The notes under the pieces are model-generated. The model saw only the letters and a program-made list of their open reading frames with translations. It did not search any database and was not told the DNA's origin. From assembly GCA_033002965.1 (NCBI GenBank), contig JAURVB010014517.1, positions 1 to 64,000 of the forward strand: a stretch of 64,000 bases of DNA. The letters run 5' to 3'. This DNA is from Piper betle. Taxonomy: Eukaryota; Streptophyta; Magnoliopsida; Piperales; Piperaceae. Numbering within the stretch: the first letter of the stretch is position 1; each line of letters opens with the position of its first letter. Shown one piece after another: positions 34,479 through 45,729 of this stretch. A program made the translations under genes and the position numbers.

Positions 34479-37375
34479 TATAACACCTCGTTTCGGTTCA
34501 CTCATGAACCGACCCGAAAATGTCACTGGCGACAGAACCATTCGTTAATTTACTAGATTCGGTTAGGCTAACTCAGATCTACCATCTGCGTCCTAAAAGG
34601 GTAGTGCAAGTATGCAATGTATGGATGAGATGTTTGGGTTCTAATGTGGCCCTATATACATGCCATGATATGCTATCATGCACAAACAGAACAACTGTGA
34701 AAACAAGTTTGAAAATAAATAATATTTTAAAAATAAAACAGACAGAGTTTCTCCTAAAAGTGCAATAGGGGGCCAACCTGTCTACGACACAATAAACATT
34801 CATATTGATATAATTCCAAAACATGACATTATCATTTCCATTCTAGTCTTTTTCACTTTCTGCCTCATTCAAGCCAAGTCTAAACTCCAAGGCTCCCTGT
34901 TCACTTTCATTCTAGTTTCGTTTCACAGACAAAATGTTCATAGCATTTCATAAAATAATCTTAAACAAACTCATCATTCACAAAGCTTAAAAATCATCAT
35001 TACCATCTATTACATTCAGCAGGTACATGTGTGCAACGAGCTTTGCTACTCCTCCATGGTCTTGACAACGCTCAGTCCTCGAGATTTTCACCTACATAAA
35101 TAATAAAAAATCATTAGTAACGAGTGTTAATAATCCAAAAATAGCTAGTAACAACCTAACACAGGAGGGATGATCCTCCTGTTAAAGTAAAACATTTATA
35201 ACTTCCATTAGAACTCTCATAAGGACACTAATTAGGAGTCATCAGCCTCGGCTCGACAACATCCCCTTTCTATCTCATTCCATGACTTGGCATTTTCATA
35301 TATCCCTTGCACAACAAATTCATTTTTTTCCCTTATGTCCTCTACATCCTCCATATTACTCTTAACCCTGAGTACATAGGTCGAGTACTCTCAGGTATGC
35401 ACCTTCAGTGCCCTTTAAAACCACGAGTCTAGACATGTACTACATAGCAGTACCCGTAAACCTCCACACTTCTTTAGGTTTGAGAAACTTAAAGATGGAG
35501 TTATCAAGATCCCTGGGGAATGGAACGACCCGCACACCAATCTAGAGCCCGCTATCGACTGGGACATACCCGCTCAAGTAGCACGATTGTCAGTATTTTC
35601 GGCTTCGAGTAAGACGTGCCCGCTCACGTAGCACAATTGTCGAATTTTCCTCATCCCATCTCTCACTGAAAATGCAAAAACTACGCGTATATAAGTCTGG
35701 GAAGGGATTTATATAATAGGCCTGAAGGCATCGTGAGCTAGATCCAAGTTTCGAAAATAAACTCAAGGGATCTCATTCTCGAGGGTTATTAATCCAGAAA
35801 TAACATGCGACTAAATGACCCGCGTGGAGTGGGATACAATAAATCCACCAATCGATACATCTGCTTACCTGTAAAAACAATATACGATAGAGTATAGAGA
35901 TAAAACTAGAAGCAAGTTCTAACAGACTTGGTAGAAGTTTCAAGCGTGTCCACACGCCTAAGCAGTAAGCTCTTACTCTGTACCTACACATCAAAACTAA
36001 ATACTAACGCCCGCTCATGATGCATTCACATATCCTATAGCATACTCACATCAACCATGCATCAATCAACACACATCAATAATAATCACTATAAGTTTTC
36101 CTACTCTATGTTGCATTAGATTACAATACTTATTTAGTCTACCTAATTAATTCCTTAGCATTTGTTTTAACATCACACAATCACACATCTTCATATTTTT
36201 CTTAACATAAAAATATCCAACACATCAATCACTCAATCCTAGCATCCTAGCATGTTGTGAAAATAATCATTACTTTTAAATAATTAAATTAATATAAATT
36301 ATACCTCGTGCGTCGTCGACAATTGGCAATCAGCGACGGCTATGGTTTTGTCGCACGTCTCGGAGCTCGAATTCGGCACTCGGTGGCATCTGAAATTCAA
36401 TTAGGTTCTACTGGATGAGTTCAGCGGAAGGTTTGACGAATTCCAACGAATCTGGTTTGTCAACAATTTTTTGGCGCGTTTTGATGGTTTTCCAGCCACA
36501 ATTGTCGCCGGTGGTTACTGGCAGGATATTGGTAGTATGGGGTATCGTTGGCACTGGCTCGAGATCTACAATATTGATGAGGTTAGAAGAGGCGGCAGCT
36601 CGCCGGAAAAAGGGCAAATAGGGCTGTCAGCGGTGGGGTGTGGAGATTTAGCCGTTGTGGGCAGCATTGGGCTCTGCTCTGGCCAGGGAAGGTTGCAGGA
36701 GGGTCAAAGATATCAAGGTGACCACTGGATGGCGGTGGGATCGGTGATGCAAGAGCAACGCTAGGCCACAACGATCCGGCATCGTGGAGCTCTACGGCGA
36801 CCAGGGTGCTCGGGGTGGCATGACGACAACACAGTGGTACTTGGCGGAGTCGATCGGTGATGGGGTGGCGTCAGTGGTGGCGGCAGCAACTATGAACATA
36901 CGGGCGGCGATTGGGCGGTCGAGGGAGAAGAAATAGTTCTATGGCAAACTCGTAAATAAAACTTGACTTGACTCTGACTCTAGTAAAAAATAATAACTAA
37001 CTCATAATAAATCCTAAAAGAATCCTAAAAAATAGGGAAAATCCCATAAAATATATTACACACCATAACACCACAATGACATATTCTATAACTAATAGCC
37101 CACCCAAATTGTTCTATAACGCGTTCTAATGTGTTATTCAGCCTAAAAAATATCTCTACAATCAAATACATAAAAAAATATGCATACTTTCATATATTCT
37201 GATAACTCATTTTTCACCATCTTTCTGACGTTATCATCATATATTTAGGTACACCTGACCCTCATTGCTCATAACTCACAGCTAGCCTCAACTTAGCACG
37301 TTGTTCATGAAACTGACTCGACTTGAATTAACTGGTTGGTAATATAAAACTCTAACTCGAGTCATGGGTTTTACA
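34479..37375 (+). mobile_element. Solo LTR C, forward, 2.9 kb
   Basis: It begins TATAACACCTCGTTTCGG (first dinucleotide changed from TG) at 34479 and ends ATGGGTTTTACA at 37375. It is flanked by a perfect 5-base target duplication AATAT (34474-34478 and 37376-37380). It is collinear with LTR B in each recognisable block: AGTACTCTCAGG (35381), the CTCAAGGGATCTCATTCTCG block (about 35762), ATACTAACGCCCGCTCATGA (36000), ATACCTCGTGCGTCGTCG (36301) and the GACTTGACTCTGACTC palindrome region (36962). A local duplication of about 60 bases (TACCCGCTCAAGTAGCACGA and GTGCCCGCTCACGTAGCACA, about 35565-35650) is private to this copy. More point differences than B suggest it is older. No internal retrotransposon sequence is present. 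Confidence 0.92.
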
Positions 37376-37458
37376 AATATCCAATAATCTTTGACTTGGA
37401 CTATATACATATATACAAGTCCAAAATAAACAATCTCCCACTTGGATTATATACATTA

Positions 37459-37572
37459 TGTAATGCCCGTGATCTGAGTCAGAGTTTTATACATGTGATC
37501 CGATCGATTTAATTGTTGGTTCGAGTCAAGTTAGTTTCAAAATACCTGCACTAAACTGAGGCCAACCGCTTG
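37459..37572 (-). mobile_element. LTR 3'-end fragment, reverse
   Basis: It begins TGTAATGCCCGTGATCTGAG, the reverse complement of the family 3' terminus, and continues with the GGTTCGAGTCAAGTT block for about 110 bases, until a second LTR terminus begins at 37573. It appears to be the remainder of a copy into which the next fragment inserted. Confidence 0.75.
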
Positions 37573-38370
37573 TGTAAAACCCGTGACTCGAGTCAGAGTT
37601 TTACATTAGCGAACCAGTTAGTTCAATTATTAGTTCGAGTTGAATTAATTTTATGAACCATGTGCTAAGCTGAGGCCAATCGTAAGTTATTAGGGATGAG
37701 GGTCAAGTGTACTTGAGTATATGATGATAATATCGAAAAGATGATGAGAAATGAGTTATCAGAGTATATAAAAGTATGACTTATATTTTTTTCTATATTT
37801 GATTGTAAAATTATTTTTATGCCAAATAATGCATTAGAATGCGTTATAGGGCAGTTTGGGTGGGCTATTAGTTATAGAATATATCATTGTGGAGTTATAG
37901 TGTGTATTAGGTTTTACGCGATTTTCCCCTATTTTTGGGTTTTTTAAAGGATTTATTATGAGTTAGTTATTATTTTTGACTTGAGTCAGAGTTGAGTTAA
38001 GTTTTATTCACAGAATTGCTACCAAACATCACCCTGACACCTTCTCCCCAAAACCCTTGACTCAGCCCCTGTGATCGCCTCAAGCCGCCTCACTGCCGTC
38101 GATCGATGCCACCGAGCCCCGCCTTGCCGTTGCTGTCTTGCCCCGAGCGCCTCGGCCGTCGCTCGGCCTCCACGACGCCGAATCGCTATGCCCTAGGGTC
38201 ACAGTCTTGTCACTAATCTTGTTGAAGGCGATCGTCGTTGCAGTCATCCAGTCGTCGCCTCAATGTTGCTGACCCACATATGACTTTACCCAACCAGAGC
38301 GAAGGCTAATGCTGCCCATCCCAGCTGGATCTCTTCACCGCCGACCGACCTTGCTTTGCCATTTTTCAGT
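37573..38370 (-). mobile_element. LTR fragment, reverse, 3' half
   Basis: It begins TGTAAAACCCGTGACTCGAG at 37573 and continues, in reverse, through the GATAACTCAT block, the GTTAGTTATTATTTTTGACT palindrome block and a GC-rich slot (about 38030-38340). It stops abruptly near 38370, where the sequence switches to the forward orientation of the same family. Confidence 0.75.
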
Positions 38371-40305
38371 TGAGGCCCTGAGCACAGAGGCCAAGTACTC
38401 TTAGGCATAAGCCTTTAGTACTTTTTGAATCCACAAGTCTAGATGTGCGCTACATTGCAGTACCTGTAATCCTCCACACTTCTTTGGGTTTGAGGAACTC
38501 AAAATATACAATTGTCAAGATCCCTCGGGAATGAACGACCCGCTCACCAATCCAGAGCCTACTTTGACTAGCACGTGCAACCGCCCGTTGTGCATTTGAG
38601 CCGACTTTCCCGTTATCTCAAATCTCAATGGAAAACCGAAAAACTATACATACATAGGTTTGGGTAGGGATTATAATATAGTAGGCCCGAACGCATCACG
38701 ATCTTGATCTGAGTTTTCTAAAACAAACTCAAGGGATTTCATCATCGGGTGCTAAATGACCCATGTGGAGTAGGATACTATAAATCCATCACTCGACATG
38801 TCTGCTTGTCTGCTAAATCAAATCAAATCATGATAGAGTGAGAAGGTTAAACCAGAAGCGAATCCTAAACGTACTTGGTGGAAGTTCCAATCATGTTCAT
38901 GCGCTTAGGCAGCGAGCTCCTATTTCGTACCTACACATTAAATCTAAAAGTTAACGCCCACTATCTGAACGATGCATTATCCTAACTAACATACTCATAT
39001 CAAGTATTCACGTCAATTCACATCATGACTTCCTAATTGACATTGCAGTTAATTCGCAACACATACTTAATTTACTTAATCAGTTCATTAGTATTTATTT
39101 CATATCATCCACATCATGTAAATTTATTTTATTTACAATAAAAATATTTTATTATGCCAATTGATCAAATCCTAGCAGGTTGTGCTAATAATTATAAATT
39201 TTAAATAATTAGGTTGGAGTCAATTATACCTCACATCATCACTAATCAGCGACGAATAGGTATTGTTGTGCGTTTCGGGACTCAAATTTGGCACTTGGTG
39301 GCATCTAAAGTTTGATCGGGTTTGGCTAGATGAATTCGGCAAAATTTTGGTGATTTCCGACGAATTCTAGCAAATTTGATCTTTCGTCGACTTTTCAACA
39401 ACTTTTCGGGCAAGGTGGTCGCAGCTATGGGTTAGCACCAGCTTAGCTCGACACAACCACAGTGATGGTGAGGGCGATGGTGATGGTGGCCATGGTAAGT
39501 GGGGTCAGTGACGCCTGATCAAGGTTGATGATTAGTGACGATAGTGACATGATGACTACATTCGGTTGGGGAAAGGTTGCCTAGGGTCCAAGGGACAGTG
39601 ACAGTGGCACGATGACTGCAGAGTGCTGTGGTCGGCGACGGGGCATGGCGTGAGGGTGTAGCATTGGTGCGTTGTGGAGGCTGGGCAGTGGCTGGGATGG
39701 TAGGGGACCGCCTGGCGGAGCTCCGACAGAGCTTGGTGGAGCTCCAATAGAGCTTGGCGGCATCGATCGACATCGGTGATGTTGCCGAAGGTGGCGTAAG
39801 CAACGGAGTTCGTGGTGGCGATTGTAAGGTGAGGAGGATTTTTGGGGTGAAGCGTTCAGTGGCAATTTCGTAATTAAAAGTTAACTCCTCTATTACTTGA
39901 GTAAAAAATAATAACTAATTCTTAATAAATTCTAAAAAAAATAAAAATATGAAAATGCCATAAAATATAATACACTCCATAACATCAAAATGAAGTGTTC
40001 TATAATTAATAACCCACCCAATTCGCTATATAATGTGTCCTAATGAGTTATTTGGCCTAAAAATAATTCTATTATCAAATACACAAAAAGAAAAATAACT
40101 GCATATTATCATATACTCTATAACTCATTTCTCATTATTTTTCTTATATTATTATCATACACTTGAGTACACTTGACCTTCATCACTCATAACGCACAGC
40201 TAGACCCACTTAGTACACATGTCATGAAACTACCTAAATTCGAACCAACAACTGAACCGACTAATTCGTTAATGTAAAACTTTGACTCTAGTCATAGGTT
40301 TTACA
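38371..40305 (+). mobile_element. LTR fragment, forward, 5'-truncated
   Basis: Starting at the GAGCACAGAGGCCAAGTACT block (about 38378), the forward family order is kept: CCACACTTCTTTGGGTTTGA, CGTACTTGGTGGAAG, AGGCAGCGAGCTCCTA, ATACCTCACATCATC, a GC-rich slot at about 39420-39860, then GATAACTCAT-like and ATAGGTTTTACA at the end (40305). The first third of the LTR is absent. It meets the preceding reversed fragment head to head, which suggests a recombination junction, not an insertion. Confidence 0.75.
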
Positions 40306-42731
40306 TCAAAAATTGGTCTAGTGCTATTTATCATGCCTACCTAGGCGTTTTACCAATTGTATGAATTTTAGATTTTTTGTGCATGCGTGATGTATGAGAG
40401 TGCGACGCCCACCTAGGGGCCCGGTTGGTAACCACCTATGGTGCTTGGTTTGGCAATTAATATATCATATTATGATCATGATTATGATTATAAGATTTAA
40501 TACCTCCTAGCAATGTGTATTGAGCATGAACATGCTATTCGTTGAGTATATCCGAACCATGCGTTTCAGTGATCAATTTAGGCGCTATTGGCCACGGGTA
40601 AGTTATCCTTGACCAGATTCCGGTTCATGCATAGTACAAGTATGTTAATGTCGAGTATTCTGGTTGTGTAGATATCTTAACGATTATGATTAGACCTTGA
40701 TGGCCATATTCAGTTTGATGATGTGGACATGTGTTCATGATAAAGTTTTTCATGGATGATGGTCACCCATTTGCCAACTTGCAAATGTTTTTTGTGGTTA
40801 TTCCCAAATTGATAATCTTTGGTTATTGACATATATTTTTATATAATATGTTGTTGCAGGTTTGGCTGGAGAGGCGCAAGGATCAAGAATGACTCATAAG
40901 GATGGCTGACTTATATGTTGTAGTTGTAGCTTGCTCATATTGATATCAGGTTGGTCGATCATTTGATGTAAATATTATATGGGACTAGTGAGCTAATATG
41001 ATTATCTATGTGAAGCTAGCTGGCCATATAATGAGAATAGTATTTTGGGTAGTGAGTCATTTGAATCATGTATAAGAACCTACAGGCCTTTGAATCAAGG
41101 AATTGCCCTATCTTAAAATATATGGAAATTATTATTATTAACTTATGGTTGAGTTGTTTGCAGGTAGTATACTCTAGGACATGCAAGTCTAACCATTTAT
41201 GTAGGAATTCTCCAAGCACCGGAGTCCTGGAATTGAATGTTAAATAAATCCTAGGTATGTTAAAACTGTTACTTGTGCAGGTACCTAGAGGAAAGAAGAA
41301 ACATTGGTTAGGGGAGCTTTTAGCTTTGTCTTTCTAGATAATAGCCCATGTAAAGACTAAGCAAATCAACCGCATGAAGAATATTAAAAATGTTGAGTAT
41401 TGTGCAAAAATGTGATGTAAGTGCCTTGTGAACATTGTGAAATGCTCTTGGAATGTTTCTCCATGATGAAATGTTCTCGGTTTGTTTTTGTTAAATATGA
41501 AATTATACATGTTTGTAAATTTTTTCCACATCCTAGTCATAGAGGAGAGTTTGTCAAATTTTTTTCTAAGATTTGAAGTCTCCTTTGTAACTTGGAAATT
41601 ATTTAGGATGTCTTAATTTCATAAGCCCAACTTTAGAAGTTTGTGCATGCATTTGAGTGTTTATGTGTGTTTTGGATATACATTAGATTCCCTCCATACT
41701 ACCGCCTCTTGATACCTCGAGTGGTTAAATCTGTCCTATAGGTCAGTTTTGTATTTTAAATAAGCATGGGCAGTTGTCTATAATTTAATACTTTGGTTTG
41801 GTTCACTCTACAAGCCAAATTAGGATGTTATAACTTAACCAACTCCGGTCCAAAATTATACCAACTCAATAAAATCGGTCGCATGTAGTTCAGGCTATTC
41901 CTTGCTTCATGGCACCCAAATTTGATGGGTTGCCACCGGTCAAATCATCTACCCAAAGGTGGCCATGTGTCCTAAATGTTTTATAAAATAATAATAATAA
42001 TTTAGTAGCCCTAGGTTAAAGGTGTTGACGACAACCATATCTAGCTTTTCCCAACCTATTTTGGAGCTAAGGCCTTGGGAATTGCCTTGTTGCTAGGGCA
42101 ACAGAATTTGGCTGCTCCAAGGTCCAATTAGCAAGATCTAAACCACCATGAACGACCTATGGAGGCTAGTATTTGACTCATCGCTTGAGTTGTTATTTTA
42201 GTTAGGGTTAGATCCAACCAACCTATTTTTGGTATTTTTTATAAACCGATTATTCAAGATAATTTAAGACTTCTTTTCCTTACAAAGGTTTAATTCTCCG
42301 ACTAGTAGATAGTTTAAAAATATTTTTGCGATAAAAATTTTGTCCAAAATTACAAGATCTAAAGTGGTAACATATAAATATTTATTCATATGTGTGATGA
42401 TAATTATTAAAGGAATTAATTTAAATGTAATATCATGCTATCCGGTTGTACTCGGCATACCATGCACGGCTTATAAATCCGGTATGGTTTAATATTTTAT
42501 ATCTATTTTAATTGGTACTTGATTTTTAGTATAAAATTTTTACAAAATCCGGCTATTTGTTGACAATTCGGTTATTTTAATTGGTATTTTTAACAAAATA
42601 TTTATGACAAAATATACTTTTAATATTTAATTATTATTTTACTTATAATTTTAAAATACAGTTCAACTCGGATAAACCCGATTAAATTAAATATATATCA
42701 CCGGACAAAATCCCATATAACTACGTATACT
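40306..42731. other. Intergenic DNA, probably old retroelement sequence; no gene
   Basis: The sequence from about 40310 to 41830 has the mixed composition and scattered stop codons of untranslated retroelement DNA and ends with a TTAGGATGTTATAAC string like an LTR terminus, but I found no matching partner. From 42300 to 42730 it is AT-rich with repeated CCGGTT/ATCCGG text. No reading frame is supported. Confidence 0.4.
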
Positions 42732-42739
42732 TATATAAA
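42732..42739 (+). promoter_or_regulatory. TATA box of the OSTC gene
   Basis: TATATAAA lies 145 bases before the ATG at 42884. This implies a transcription start near 42765 and a leader of about 120 bases. The fit to the plant TATA consensus and the spacing are good; no other evidence is available. Confidence 0.6.
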
Positions 42740-42883
42740 ACTATGCCTTAGTCCGCTGATTTTCGTCCTTCCATTCTCAAGAGTGTACGAAATCGAGCAA
42801 AACTACAAATCCGGTCTAGCGGTCACAACAAGTTCGAGTCCACCTCCAACAAACCCTCCCCAAATCGAAGACCGCCGCCGCGG

Positions 42884-43408
42884 ATGCCGCCAAGATCTGA
42901 CGCTGCGGCGGCCGCGGCGCCGTCGCCGGCGTCGGACGTGGTCTCCTCCATGGACCCCTTCCTCCACCTCCTTCGCTTCCTCCCCTACTCCTTCCTCCGG
43001 CCGCCCCGCCTCCGCCTCAAGCTCCCCTCCATCTCCCTCCCCTCTGCCGCCGCCGTATTCGCCTTCCTCCTCGCCGCCTACTTCGCCGTCGTCTCCGGCC
43101 TCGTCTACGACGTCATCGTCGAGCCCCCCGGCATCGGCAGCTCCCAGGACCCCGCCACCGGCACCGTCCGCCCCGTCGTCTTCCTCCCCGGCCGCGTCAA
43201 CGGGCAGTACATCATCGAGGGGCTGTCCTCCGGTTTCATGTTCGTGCTCGGCGGTTTGGGCATCATTTTGCTCGATCTCGCCATCGATCGCAACCGCGCC
43301 AAGAGCGTGAGGGTTTCCTTCGCCTCTGCCGGGGTTTCGGCGGTGGTGATCGCGTACGTCATGAGCATGCTCTTCATTCGGATCAAGATCCCTGCCTACC
43401 TCGGTTGA
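42884..43408 (+). CDS. OSTC: Oligosaccharyltransferase complex subunit OSTC (DC2-like), 174 residues
   Basis: A single exon runs from ATG 42884 to TGA 43406-43408. OSTC/DC2 is a small membrane subunit that links oligosaccharyltransferase to the ER translocon for co-translational N-glycosylation. Seen here: a variable Ala-rich start, then MDPFLHLLRFLPYSFLRPPR (23-42), a first membrane segment at about 55-75, the family signature YDVIVEPPGIGS (75-86), the RVNGQYIIEGLSSGFMF block (104-120) leading into a second membrane segment (117-134), and a third segment (149-166) ending FIRIKIPAYLG. Length and order match the plant orthologues exactly. The third codon positions are almost all C or G in the first 300 bases, as is typical of monocot first exons. 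The ATG at 42884 is preferred over the methionine at residue 23 because plant orthologues have a comparable N-terminal extension. Confidence 0.96.
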   Translation: MPPRSDAAAAAAPSPASDVVSSMDPFLHLLRFLPYSFLRPPRLRLKLPSISLPSAAAVFAFLLAAYFAVVSGLVYDVIVEPPGIGSSQDPATGTVRPVVFLPGRVNGQYIIEGLSSGFMFVLGGLGIILLDLAIDRNRAKSVRVSFASAGVSAVVIAYVMSMLFIRIKIPAYLG

Positions 43409-43984
43409 TTGGTGCTTCCAATACTGTGAGTTTTCTGTTTTGGTTTTTTTCTTAGCTAAAATTCTTAGTTTGTAGTGGAAATTATGATTTAGGGATTTGG
43501 TGTGTGAATCTTTCGAACTAGTTGTGTGTGGTGCTCGTTCTCATGTTGGTTTCAATTAATAGTTCATGCGTTCTCAATGTTTGGGATATGATAATGATAT
43601 TGTTGTGCCTGAGATCCAATTTTTCTTGGCGAATAGAACAATGTTGGTGGATATGTGGTAGTGCCTGCAATGATCATTTGGCAGGCAAGGAAATTGATGA
43701 AATATGGAGTAGAGAAGTGGTTGAACTTGACGGGAGAGAGCTTAAGAAATGCAACCTTGGTTGATTATCAAATAATTTCTTTTTAGAAAAATGGGTTTGG
43801 GCCTAATTTGAACTCCTCTTAAGTAGTCTTCATGAATTTCTAATTAACGTTTGAGGGACTCTGCACGTGGTGCAGAACAAGGGATAATGTCCACCATTGT
43901 TCATACAAGTTTGGCAATTGACCACGTACACCGGTTCCTTGTACTATTTCACATTATAGTCAGGGTCAATCTTTTCCTCACATC

Positions 43985-44513
43985 CAGGCTTGGTGAACAA
44001 GCTGAGCCAAGCTTGAGCTTGGTTTGGTTGGGCTTGTTAGTTGATGCGAGGTGAGCCAAGGAGGGCTCGGCTTGTCTCATTAGCTTGTATATTGATGAGT
44101 CGAACTCAATCCGACCAGGCTTGGCTCGATCAAAGCAATGGGGGGAAAAAAGCAGAAGGAATAAGAAGAGGAGAAGAAGAAAGAAGGGAAGAGGAAGAAA
44201 AGAAGAAGGAAGTAAGGTTTGGGTTTGGGCTTGTGCTTGGCATTTAGTTCAGGGAACAATAAAGGGCTAAGCCCATGGGGATTGGGAGTGGCATTTTCCC
44301 TTTCAAGCTCAAGATCGAGGCAAGCTTGAGCTCTGATACGAGCTGAGCTGGGCTTGGCTGGTGAGCTGACTACCTAAGGCTCAACTCAGCTTTTAGGTTT
44401 GGGTCAATCCCCATCAAGACGAGCCCAGTTCAAGCCCAAACTCGCCCTAATGTGTGCCAAAATCATGCTTATTTGAGCCGAGTTGAGCTGGCTCAGCTCA
44501 TTTGCCAAGCCTG
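43985..44513. mobile_element. hAT-type MITE, 529 bases
   Basis: The left end CAGGCTTGGTGAACAAGCTG, followed by AGCCAAGCTTGAGC, matches the inverted right end CAGGCTTGGCAAATGAGCTG, followed by AGCCAGCTCAA. The flanks carry an 8-base duplication with two changes (CTCACATC at 43977-43984 and CTCACAAG at 44514-44521), the length used by hAT transposons. The interior is a mosaic of GAGCTGAGC/GGCTTGG motifs in both directions plus a GAAGAAG-rich purine stretch (44149-44215) that could be mistaken for a coding sequence. No transposase is encoded. A degenerate hAT transposase lies 1.3 kb downstream. Confidence 0.8.
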
Positions 44514-44521
44514 CTCACAAG

Positions 44522-45729
44522 CAGTGCAATTATGGTGCCCTTGAAGGCATTTACGATTGTCATTTTCCAATTTTTCCACCATTAACTATTACCGCACCAT
44601 ACATTGTCACTAGTGACTTTTGACTGCTTAATCAATGGTAAAACAGCTAAATCACTATATAATTTGTTTGGGTCATAATTCACTGTTTTTAGGGATACAT
44701 AATATGCTGCCAAATTTTTTATACACTGCATAGAAAATTAGCAATAATCAGAGTTGATTATCAATCAACAAAATAGAAAAAAACAAAAGGTCAAAAGAGC
44801 ATATTTGCTCTTCCATGAGCTCCCTAAAGTTCTGTTCTTCATTTGATCTTCTACACAGCTGTAAATCCCCTCCACAAATTCTTCTGCATGAATGTAACAG
44901 AAAAAGTTCATCACTTTAGCATAAAAGTGAAAAATCCAACTATCAATTGAGATTATATATGGTTTGATCAACCAAAGGCATTCCTGCTAACCATTGTGTG
45001 CCTTTCAAATTTCAATATATCTCGATTAGAATCAAAGCCATAATTTTTTTATGAGTTGTATCAAGCACAATCTATTAAGGTACTTGTTATGTTTCATGAT
45101 CTGCTAATCCTTGGGAAAACAAGGCTATGCCAATTTTTTTATAGAATTATACTTATTAAGCCATGTCAAACAGGTATGTTCTTATCTTCTTCGAAACAGC
45201 AATTCATCTTATCTTATACTAAACAGCATTGACATGCATACAAAACATTTGACAAATACGATACAGATTGACCCATATGGACCAGCTGAATTCATCAAGC
45301 AACATGAAGGCATCTCTGATAACCAAAGCTCTTTAGAGCAAGAAAAATCAATCTAAGAGGCTGCAAACAGCAGAGATGTAAGGCCAAATATACTATACCG
45401 TTTTCTATTACCATACAAGAAAACATCACTCAATCATTGCTTATCCAAATCAAGAACACATGGGGGAAAATTCCAAATCAGCATTTATCCAGATCACTCT
45501 GGACAAAATCAACAAAAAAACATGTGTAACAGAAAAATCAGTGCTTACTATTCAAGAAATCAATCTATCAATGAGGTTGAGCTCGTCAAAAGACCATCAT
45601 CTAAGTCTAGAGATGAGAGTTCTTAGAACTGCAAATTGATCAGAGACAGAACCTGATTCTACAATTAAAAAAACTAAACAAGACTAAATTTTAGAAGCTA
45701 CTCAACATAATATCTTTTATGATGACAAA
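44522..45729. other. Spacer between the MITE and the hAT transposase remnant
   Basis: AT-rich DNA with no recognised gene. It may contain the outer end of the hAT element whose transposase follows, but I could not identify its terminal inverted repeats. Confidence 0.4.

Noticed and set aside
42783..43310. Ser/Pro-rich open frame in another frame over the OSTC gene
   Set aside because: It is a shifted reading of the GC-rich OSTC exon; the OSTC frame has clear family identity.
44041..44270. Basic, Glu/Lys/Arg-rich open frames in a GAAGAAG stretch
   Set aside because: They are inside the hAT MITE and come from a purine-rich simple sequence.
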